Positions 56,414-64,000 of a DNA stretch of 64,000 nt are shown piece after piece (the stretch's first letter is position 1; each line of letters opens with the position of its first letter). The translations under genes were made by a program, and so were the position numbers. This DNA comes from Nepenthes gracilis (taxonomy: Eukaryota > Streptophyta > Magnoliopsida > Caryophyllales > Nepenthaceae). The notes beneath the pieces were generated by a model. That model saw nothing but the letters and a program-made list of their open reading frames with translations, made no database searches and was not told the origin of the DNA. The stretch lies in NCBI GenBank assembly GCA_033239525.1, contig BSYO01000006.1:14461319-14525318 (forward strand), read 5' to 3'.

Positions 56414-58112
56414 ATGGCCGGTCTCTTGGGTGTTCCTCCCAGTCCCACCCCGGTTTTTGCCTCCCCTTCTCTACCTATCCGGCCCTCTGAACTGATGGCA
56501 TCATCCAAAGCATCTGAGTTCTCAAATCGATCGGACGTCATCTCGTTGGCTTCTTCTTCTGCCTCGAATGTTGAGGGCGTTTACAGTCCTTCCGGTCATG
56601 AGGTAAAGCCTGTTGTGAATCCCTCCTCTTGGTCTACAAGAATACAAAATGAAGTTGAAAACTCGACTCCTGTTTTGAAGTTCTTCCCTCCTTCGCGAGT
56701 GATTGGCTATGGTGATTGCATCTCTCCGCCCCCTGAGGTTCTCGAACAAGGTAGGCGCATTTGGGGTTCCTCCTTGGTTGGTTATTTCTTCGACGCTCCT
56801 CCATATTTTCGAGCGGTTTGCTCCATTGCTCACCTTCTTTGGTCTCGATTTGGTCTGGAACACATTGCTTCCAACGACGAGGACTATTTCTTTTTTCGGT
56901 TCTCTTCTTTGGCTAAGATGGAGCAATGTGTGATGGCGGGTCCCTAGATGATTGCAGGTAAAGCCCTCTGGCTTAAGCGTCATCTCCCTGGTATGAAGTT
57001 GTCCAGGGATTTGCACGCTTCATTCCCCATTTGGGTTAAATTATCCAATGTGCCGGTTGAATACTGGACGCCATTGGGGCTGGGATGGATTGCCAGTTCT
57101 ATTGGGGATCTGATCCACCTCTGTCCCAGTACTGCTAAAATGGAAAAGCTCGATGTTGCTTGGATTTGTGTTGAGATTGAAGCAAATGCTGCCTTGCCCT
57201 CAAGGATTATCCTGCAATCGTCCAATTCCAATGCTGTGGTGGATGTCGCCTACTCTTTGAAGCCGACTGAATGTGGACTTTGTCTTCTGTATGGTCTTGT
57301 GGAAGCCAATTGCAAGGCCAAGAAGACCCGTTTTGTTGCTGGTAAGCCTCCCAAGATGCGAGTTGTGCCAAAGTGCCGTTCTCTGCCTTCGTCATGTCCG
57401 ATTGTTTTGCCTAAAGAGGTTGACATCTCTGGCATCCCTTTGGCTGTGCAGGATTCTACAAAAGTTCTGGAGGAGGCCCCTGCCTCTGTTTCTCCTCCTG
57501 CTGCTGCAGTTTCTTTGATGTTGGATACTACTGTGAGTGGTTCCCAAATTGGCATACTTCCTATAGGTGAAGCTAGTGAGACTGTGATTGGGTCGTTTGA
57601 TCCTGGTCGTTTTTTTTTGGTAAGTTCGCCTGATCCTAGTCCTGAACTGGGAGTTCCAGCTTCTGTGGGTGAGGGTCAATCCAGGGGTTTTCTGTTGGGG
57701 GAATTGCTGCGTGGCTCTACTGGAGTTGGCATCCAGATTAAGGAAGGAGGTCAATTCCCCTTTTTTGATGAAGTGGAGTGCTCCGGTGGTGCCATCGCTC
57801 CTAACACAGCTGTGGACCGGATAGCCACTATTGGCTCTTTGTCGTGTTCTGCTAAGGGTGTTGGCCCCTTTGAAGATGGCATTGCACCCTGTTTTCATGA
57901 TGCCCCTGCCATTACCAAGGCTGCTGCTAATTTGATGGAGCCGTGTTCTCCTGTTCGTGCGGTGGCAGCCGCGGAGGAGGTCTCGCCTGATGAGGTTCTT
58001 CTAGTTGGTGAAAAATGGGCTATTGATAGTGATTCTGATGGTGTATCTTCTCAGTCCTCTGAGGGCTGGTCTGCTGAGGATATTGTAAACTATCTAATGC
58101 ACTATGTCCTTC
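56414..58112 (+). pseudogene. LINE D ORF1 protein, main part (DUF4283, zinc knuckle)
   Basis: ATG at 56414 (GCCATGGCC, as in LINE E). A Pro/Ser-rich N-terminus is followed by the DUF4283 RNA-binding-like domain at about residues 95-250: PPPEVLEQGRRIWGSSLVGY, YFFFRFSSLAKMEQCVMAGP, LWLKRHLPGMKLSRD, FPIWVKLSNVPVEYWTPLGL, GWIASSIG. A TAG at 56945 replaces the Trp of the usual GPW motif. The zinc knuckle ECGLCLLYGLVEANC has Leu where the metal-binding His is expected. An acidic/Ser-rich tail follows. Plant L1 ORF1 proteins bind element RNA. The frame runs without a further stop into the insertion site. Confidence 0.85.
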
Positions 58113-59253
58113 TTTTTTTTTTTGGTAAGTAAGTGTGTATTTTGGATTAACGGGAAAAAAATTACAAAATGTTATGTTGTAACTCCAAGTTTTTTGATTT
58201 GGAGTTAGAACATAAAACGCTAGGCATCCCAAACCTAGTACATCGAGAATTCCAAAAACCTAAGAGGAACTATCTAACGTAAGAATGAAAAAAAACACCT
58301 GTCGTTATACATAATCTAAATCAAAATAAATTACTCCCGAGAGGACCGGAACAACCATCCGATCACCCCTTAGCAACTTACTACATCAAACCGGATCTGC
58401 CGTCAACCCAAGGCACCCTAGTTATCCAACAGCAGGAGCACGTGGTAGCCGCATACAAACATCACAGAGAAAATCATCGGCACGCTTCAATACAGCACAA
58501 ATGAGATCCGAAAATTTAAGCTAAATATAGCAACAGCAATGGCATCACAAGACAAGAAAAGAAGCTTGCAGATCGCCCGTCCAAGCCGGACAGAGAGAGA
58601 ATCGAGCCTCACTGTTGGAACCAGCAACAGAGTCCGCAACAAGAAGCCATCGCCTAGGGAATGCGCAGATTACAATAATGTCATGTAAATATGCAAATCG
58701 TCATCTACAAATTCCAACGGTGGCAAAAATAGATCAGCCACGTCCACACAAAGTTGTCATCAACAGATCTTCAAGCTACCTGACCTTCACAATGGTCTTA
58801 ATAGACACACTGCACACAAAGGAAGAAAATCAGCAGCCAGCATCCTTCTTCATGACAAGACCAAGACCCTCCTACAAAGATAGAGACTCAAAGAATTACA
58901 AGCATCGAGGAGACATTTCCACAACCTCCCTCAAAAGATTTGTGTTGCATTCCTTTAGGTAGATTCCCCATCGAAGCCTGCATCCTTCGTAACGTCCAAG
59001 AGCATCTTGTTCCAATCGTCACCAATATTACACTGTAGTGCATCAATACATCGAGACTTAACCACGCTGTTCGCAAAGAAGGCCCGAGCTTGCATTTCAA
59101 AGACATCGAGACCTTCAATTCAGACTCAGCTTTAACCGCTACTCCCTACTGCTTCAAAATCAGCATCATCCTCCAGCACATACAATTTGAAGTCCGGCAC
59201 AGCAAAAAAACGAAGAAATCATCTTAAAGAGACAACAATGCACTATGTCCTTC
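58096..59253 (-). mobile_element. Reversed LINE fragment inside LINE D ORF1, 17-bp duplication
   Basis: The insert 58113-59236 (1124 bp) is flanked by perfect copies of AATGCACTATGTCCTTC (58096-58112, 59237-59253). On - it ends with the 3' stem-loop (58217-58172, 16 of 17 arm bases paired), TTACTTACC and an A tail. It contains no readable L1 protein. The duplication length and tail are those of target-primed LINE insertion. Confidence 0.9.
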
Positions 59254-59783
59254 AGAGCTTACTTTTGGACAAGGCAACTCAGCTTTATGTTAGCTCCATT
59301 GTCAAGGAACACCGGGGTGTTTTGTTTGACTTCTTAGATTTTTGTTGGAATGATGTGACTGAATTTACAATGGAAAAGTTCAAATCATCCTTTCCGTTGG
59401 TGGAGGATTTTCTGAACAACCTCTCGGGTGTTTATTTTGAAGCCCTCTGTTTGCTGATGGTTGACACATCCACTAAACCACACATTGATTCCTTATCTCC
59501 GAATAAGAAGTAGATTATATTTGAGTTTCTAAGTGTCCTGCTGAAAAGGAATTTGGATTTTCACTCTGGTCTATATAGCGATCTTGATGGACAAGTGACG
59601 GGCCTCCAGACTTTTGATTGCTTTAACAGTTCACAACTGCTGAATGCCTGTTGCGTTGTGGAGGAGGTTCACAATCTCGATAGAATGGAGAATGTTGGTA
59701 CATGGAATTAGGCTAAATCAAGGAGGAAATGGAAAACTGCCCCCAAGCACTCTAAGTCTCCCTCAGGCTCGAATTCCGACCTT
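59254..59783 (+). pseudogene. LINE D ORF1 C-terminal part
   Basis: After the insertion the same frame goes on: SLLLDKATQLYVSSIVKEHR, GVLFDFLDFCWNDVTEFTME, FLNNLSGVYFEALC. It has stops at 59511 and near 59710 and ends in a basic tail (KSRRKWKTAPKHSKSPSGSN). LINE E ends its ORF1 with a similar tail (NPKSRKKKKASSKKSRG). This basic C-terminus fits an RNA-binding protein. Confidence 0.72.
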
Positions 59784-59987
59784 TAGCCGCCTGATGGCCT
59801 TAGTGGTTTCTTGGATCATGGTGATCGAATCTTATTGATTTTCATTTCTTAATGATTTTTGTCATTGTCTTAGGGGACTCCCTAGTTTCTATGCTTCTTT
59901 CCCCAAGTCGGCAAAACACTTGGTAAAGAACATAGTTTTGTATATTTTCTTTAAATTTTAATGTAATTAATTACTTACCAAAAAAAA
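59784..59987 (+). other. 3' end of LINE D
   Basis: Non-coding. GGGGACTCCCTAGT, stem-loop 59891-59935 (TATG..TTCTTT..CCAAGT pairing with ACTTGG..AAAGAA..CATA) and the ATTACTTACC tail with A7. Confidence 0.75.
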
Positions 59988-61215
59988 GAAGCATGCTGAT
60001 ACATACTGCTACTCCAGTAGTCGTCCTATGTAGGGCTATGAAGCTGCTATCGGAAGTTGATGCTAGGTATTGGGGCTCTGATACAGTTGCCCTCTGTTGT
60101 GCTGAGATCAGTTTGTAATGCTGGGCTGAGATGTTTACAAAGTGCCGAGGTACTAGGCGATGATCCTACCCCTGGCAGAAAATCTCCAATTCTTAGACCT
60201 TGAATTTGAGCCTTTGGGCTTTGCTCATAAGTATGCATTGAGGACTTGTTTGATACACTGGTTCAAAAATGTAGTTTGAGGCTGCTCAATGTGGAGAGGC
60301 CCTGCTGTTTTTGTCTCTATCACTGAGGTGCAACTGCTGGACTGGAAAGGTCCTGGTGCAATTCAGTGCTCTCCCTTTCCGATGGTCGGTGCTGGTGGTA
60401 CTGGAAGTTAGCTGGATTGCTGGCTACTGTGCTTTGGCCCTGGGGTTTTGCTGATGTGGATGTGTGGATGTGGGCGAGCGTCATTGTGTTCGTGTCCCCT
60501 GTCCATGGATGCCCTGCCCGAGATGTGGTGTATTCTTTGGCTGTTTGTTGTGGATCATCTCTGCTCTTCAACTGTTTAGATGTAGATCATCTAGGTGTTT
60601 GTTTTTTGTTTATTTTGTGTCTTCTGATGTACCAGCTACTCGGGGTATGCCCTAACGTTTATGCATTAACTCCAAGTCAAAATACTTGAATTTAATGCAT
60701 AGTTTTGTGTAATTTTTTCTCCTGTTAATCCAAAATACCTACTTACCAAAAAAAATGTGGAGAAATATTGCTGTGGTGTTCGCTGAAGCATTCTGAAGTT
60801 GACAAAAAGAAAGCTCCCTACATGCTGTATTTTGCTGTAATCAGCATGATGATGTTGTTGAAGCTGATTCTATTTATTGCAGATTATTGATTAGAATATC
60901 GCCATTGATTATGGTGATGCCAACTGTTTGCGGAGTGTATATGCCATGACCGGGTGCTCTGATTCTGTATGAGAGGCAATAGGATGAAACAGGGGTCCTT
61001 TATGGCCGAGATGGCCTTCTATCCGAGATGAGCCCTACAGAGATGCCATTGGACGAGGTGGTGCCACATGTCCGAAGTGCTTCTGGTGGCTGCTGCACTT
61101 GTTTTAAAGCTTACGTGCATGTAAGCCTGCTGTCAGGCTGAGGGGAACTGATGGCATGCTACAAGTTGGTGATGCTAAACCAGCTAGTACACGTCGGCAC
61201 TTTCATGCTGAAGTA
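59988..61215 (+). mobile_element. LINE X: non-coding LINE region, interrupted
   Basis: 59992-60290 and 60764-61210 together match the reverse complement of 13560-14340 in LINE N2 at about 80 percent by eye. They share TCGTCCTATG, GGTACT, GATCCTACCCCTGGCA, TGATGTTGTTGAAGCT and CATATGCCATGA-type segments. A 456-bp LINE is inserted at 60298. X is cut on the left by LINE D and on the right by LINE E. Confidence 0.75.
60288..60763 (+). mobile_element. Short LINE 3' fragment in X, 10-bp duplication
   Basis: The insert 60298-60753 lies between copies of AATGTGGAGA (60288-60297 and 60754-60763). It ends with the stem-loop 60660-60701 (TATGCATTAA facing TTAATGCATA) and TACTTACC-A tail. The open frame 60366-60689 is not conserved in other copies. 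Confidence 0.85.
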
Positions 61216-61225
61216 ATGATCTGTA

Positions 61226-61290
61226 GAGAGAAGTTCTCCTCCTTCTCTCTAACTTTCGAAATTCAAAATTTGAATTTCGATTCTGCCAGA
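61226..61290. other. Hairpins in the LINE E 5' leader
   Basis: AGAGAGAAG faces CTTCTCTCT (loop about 8 bases). The palindrome CGAAATTCAAA-a-TTTGAATTTCG follows, about 50 bp before the ORF1 start. A like pair is in LINE B at 23400-23600. Confidence 0.65.
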
Positions 61291-61332
61291 CGCTAACGCC
61301 TCTCCCGTCTTCGACGGTGCTTGTTGTCGGCC

Positions 61333-62895
61333 ATGGCCGACTCCCCTGTTCCTTCTCCGGCGCACGCATCCCCCATTCATCCCCATCCTTCATCCCCACC
61401 GATCTCTGCCCCGCCTGATGCGAACCCCATCTCGATTCAGACTCCACTTCCTCCTGTAACCCATGCGACCCCAAAGCTCGCTATTGACAAATCTATCAGC
61501 GCCGCTATTCAATCCCACTCTTGGGCCGATGCTGTCAAGAAGGATGGCTCACCGTGCTCAAGTTGAAGTTCTTCCTCCCCAAGACTCTGTGTCCTCTCGA
61601 CGGTGCTCTGTCTCCCCCGCCTGAAAGTCATTGAGCAAGGTAACCTTTTCGGGGCCACTCGTGGGCTATTTCTCAACACGCCTCCCCATTTCATGGTCAC
61701 AAGGCAAGTAGCTATGAAATTATGGGCATGATTTGGTCTCAAGCAAATCGCTGGAAACGGCGGTGGTTTTTTCTTCTTTCGTTTCCCATCCAAGAGATGT
61801 TGGCGAAATGCTTGAGCGCCGGACCGTGGGCGTTCTCTCGCAAGCCCATCTTCCTTAAGCGCTGGTTGCCCGTGGAATGGAATTGACAAGAGAGGAGCAC
61901 AAATGGTTCCCAATTTAGATAAAGATGTCAAATATTCTGCCGAATTGGACCACCGCTGGCCTTTGGGTGGGTGGCTGCGATTGGGACCCCTCTTCAAAGT
62001 TTGATCCTGACTCGCCGAATGGAGAACCTTTCATTTGCTAAGATTTGTGTGGAAGTTGGAGTGGACGGGCCGTTTCCGCTTCAATTGTTGTTCAACCTTG
62101 CCCCTCTTCTCAAGCAATTACTTTGGTGAATGTGGCATATAGTCGAAACCCACTCGATGTGCTCGTTCTGTCTGATTGGTCATTTGAAGCAAAATGTATG
62201 TCCAAGACAACCAACAATACCCCCGTATTTCTCAACCCGTTGATTCTCTCCCGCCGATCAGAATCAAAATGATTGTGTTCTGCATCCCGAAACAAGTGTT
62301 GATGTTGTTCGTTCCGCCTCCTCCATTCCTCTCCTTAATGTGATGCTTTGTGGCCTCTCGGTTGTGCCTCCAACCGATCTCAAGTCGATCCTGCCATGGC
62401 CACTCATTGGTGTCTCTGAATCTCCTTCCCAAAGATTCTCGCAAGGCTCAGGCCTCCTCGGATTCTAGCTGGACTCTTGCCGTCTCACTCCCTTCTGATA
62501 TGGGGGCTCAACGGAATGTTAATTAGGAAGTTCTCCCCTCCCTTTTAGATTCTGAAGATTGTATTCACATTGAGAATGTTCCCTTACAATCTTCTGCTGA
62601 TTGTATGCATCAATACTGTCTGCCGGATGCATCTAGGGGTTTGGATGGCTCCCTGGATATGCAAATGGATGATTTGTCTCCAAATTCCCCTGATTTCGAG
62701 ACCCAACACCATCTTGTCGATTTAGATGAATTTATGCTTACCCCTTGCTCTATCAAGAGAATTTCTAAGAAATATTCCTCTAATTCCTATTTGGTAGAGG
62801 ACTTGCGGGGCTCGGAGACTAATTGGAAGAATCCTAAATCTAGGAAAAAGAAAAAAGCTTCCTCCAAAAAGTCCAGGGGTGCATCTGGCTCTTAG
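61333..62895 (+). pseudogene. LINE E ORF1 protein, frameshifted
   Basis: ATG at 61333: MADSPVPSPAHASPI, a Pro-rich N-terminus, IQSHSWADAVKKDGS, then a break at 61566. DUF4283 pieces follow in changing frames: FLNTPPHFMVTRQVAMKLW, FFFFRFPSK, RKPIFLKRWLP. The zinc knuckle at about 62155-62205 keeps both Cys and the His (CSFCLIGHLKQNVC). The C-terminal segment 62605-62895 is open and ends NPKSRKKKKASSKKSRGASG. It is the same protein type as LINE D ORF1 but more damaged. Confidence 0.78.
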
Positions 62896-64000
62896 GCTTT
62901 TGCTGCGGGGGTTGTTTTGTATGGGTCCTGCTGCCTTGGTTTTGATGAGGTTTTTGGTTAGTTATGTACAGCTACATTCTATGGCTTGACATGTAGCCTG
63001 AACAAAATGTATATGACGTTTTTGGTGCTTGTTTTGGCATTGTATTTGGCATTGTCTCATGGCTTCACTGCCCATTATCGTCACGCTTCCATGGGTGAAT
63101 TGACACTATTTTGGTAAGATCGGTTCAATGTACCAAGGTCGGGCTGTAATTTTGGATTCTGATGGTCCGGCGATGAGATGAGGGTTTGATTAGTATGCCG
63201 AGACTACTTGGATGGAAGCACCAGACGGCCTCCGGGATGGTACAACTTCCTCGCTAGTACTGTGTGATTGAGGTTGGATATGTGGTTTCCATTACCATCG
63301 GGCCGCTTGTGTATGGGCAATCGCCCGATGGTTTTGAGTTGATGCGAATCGCTGCAATTCTCTTGCTTGTGGGTGTTGAATTTTTTTGGACGAGCTAGTT
63401 CTCAACCGTCCTTGAATGGCCAGTTTCTGCTGCCACCGGGGTGCCAAATGCCTCTCGCTTCTATATGTGACCACCCTATGGATGCGAGATGGTGGGCCGA
63501 GGCTACCACTGGAAAGACTGATGTCCCGTGTTGAGGTTGCGAGATATATACGCCTACCATCCCGATTGGATTTGGCTGGAACCCGGTGTTGTGGCAGGGG
63601 GTACTGATTGGGCAGCAGTCTTTGGGATGTTGATCCCGTGCATGGAGCTGGATGATGGATGTGTAACCGGATCTCGCAGCGATGGATGTGTACTCCCGGT
63701 TGTCACTCCGCGGTGAGGAATGCACCGAGGTTAGATGTCAAAGCATCGTGGCTGGCTGCTCCGATGCCGTAGCTTGTCCAAGCAATGATCGCCATTTGGC
63801 CAATGCCTTGGTTATTTTCTAGGATTTTGGTCTCGCTTTGCTTTGGTGCCCCTACCGAGGATTGCAATGAAGAATCTCGATGTTGTCACCAATTGCGTCT
63901 TGTGATGGATGCTATTGAGTTTTGGATTTCAGCCCTAGGGCCTTCATTGGTTGTGTTCATCAACCTCTTTGATCACAAGTGTTTTCTCCGGGCCGTGATA
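62896..64000 (+). other. Sequence after LINE E ORF1, non-coding
   Basis: No AP-endonuclease or reverse transcriptase motif in any frame that I could see; only short unrelated open frames. The style (T/G-rich, TGTTTTG, TGGTGC) is like the 3' regions of LINEs C and N2. Confidence 0.5.

Larger units (their letters stand above)
56345..59987 (+). mobile_element. LINE D: L1-type element with ORF1 and no ORF2
   Basis: An ORF1 gene (56414-58112 and 59254-59783) followed after only about 200 bp by the L1 3' end: stem-loop 59891-59935 and TTACTTACC-A tail to 59987. There is no room for endonuclease or RT. A reversed LINE (58113-59236) is inserted in ORF1. The 5' boundary touches a G1 LTR and no left duplication could be found. 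Confidence 0.75.
61216..64000 (+). mobile_element. LINE E: L1-type element with ORF1, no ORF2 seen to the window end
   Basis: A hairpin-rich leader (61226-61290), a frameshifted ORF1 (61333-62895) and at least 1.1 kb of sequence without an endonuclease or RT motif. It interrupts LINE X near 61215. Autonomous plant L1s normally start ORF2 shortly after ORF1, so E looks ORF1-only like D, but its 3' end lies outside the window. Confidence 0.7.

Noticed and set aside
57250..57898. Antisense frames of 100-168 codons opposite LINE D ORF1
   Set aside because: Shadows of the real ORF1 on +, which has DUF4283 and zinc-knuckle motifs.
60366..60689. A 107-codon frame in the short LINE
   Set aside because: It runs into the 3' stem-loop and is absent from other copies of the same LINE region.

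Overview
The window is nuclear DNA from a repeat-rich flowering plant, probably a eudicot, and looks like pericentromeric or other heterochromatic sequence. I found no host gene, tRNA, rRNA or CRISPR array. Almost every base that can be assigned belongs to LTR retrotransposons of the Ty3/gypsy chromovirus type (gag, protease, reverse transcriptase, RNase H, integrase with chromodomain; long LTRs suggest the Tekay/Del clade) or to L1-type LINEs with DUF4283-type ORF1 proteins. All the coding regions seen are broken by stops, frameshifts or deletions. The element names below (G1, G2, H, J, K, L for gypsy; B, C, D, E, N1, N2, X for LINE) are working labels.

Layout: 1-8726 is G1a, an internally deleted G1 element on + (two 3.2-3.5 kb LTRs around only RNase H, integrase and chromodomain). 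8727-12109 is the decayed 3' end and LTR of element J (+). 12110-19728 is the decayed element L (+), carrying LINE N1 with LINE N2 inside it. 19729-32281 is element K (-), split by the nearly full-length G2a (-), whose 3' LTR carries LINE B. 32282-50717 is element H (+): its LTR is split by G2b (-) and by LINE C, and G2b's own 3' LTR is split by G1b (-), which carries gag but no recognisable pol. 50718-53917 is a G1 LTR (-) lying in the gag of H. 54032-54131 is a 100-N gap between oppositely oriented G1 LTR sequences, and 54132-56344 is a G1 LTR (+). 56345-64000 is a cluster of nested LINEs (D, a reversed LINE inside it, X, a short LINE, E).

Target-site duplications give the insertion order. 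K is oldest; L, H and G2a went into K; G2b went into the LTR of H (duplication TAGGG); G1b went into the LTR of G2b; LINE C went into the LTR of H; LINE B went into the LTR of G2a. None of these genes now works as a set. What still looks organised is the cis-acting DNA: TATA boxes, GC-rich islands with CTCGAG words, paired inverted W-box cores, a shared LTR module ending in a pyrimidine tract plus CAG/ATGA, a hairpin minisatellite inside the G1 LTR, and a 3'-terminal stem-loop in seven LINE ends whose arms vary but still pair. Two LINEs carry ORF1 and no visible ORF2.
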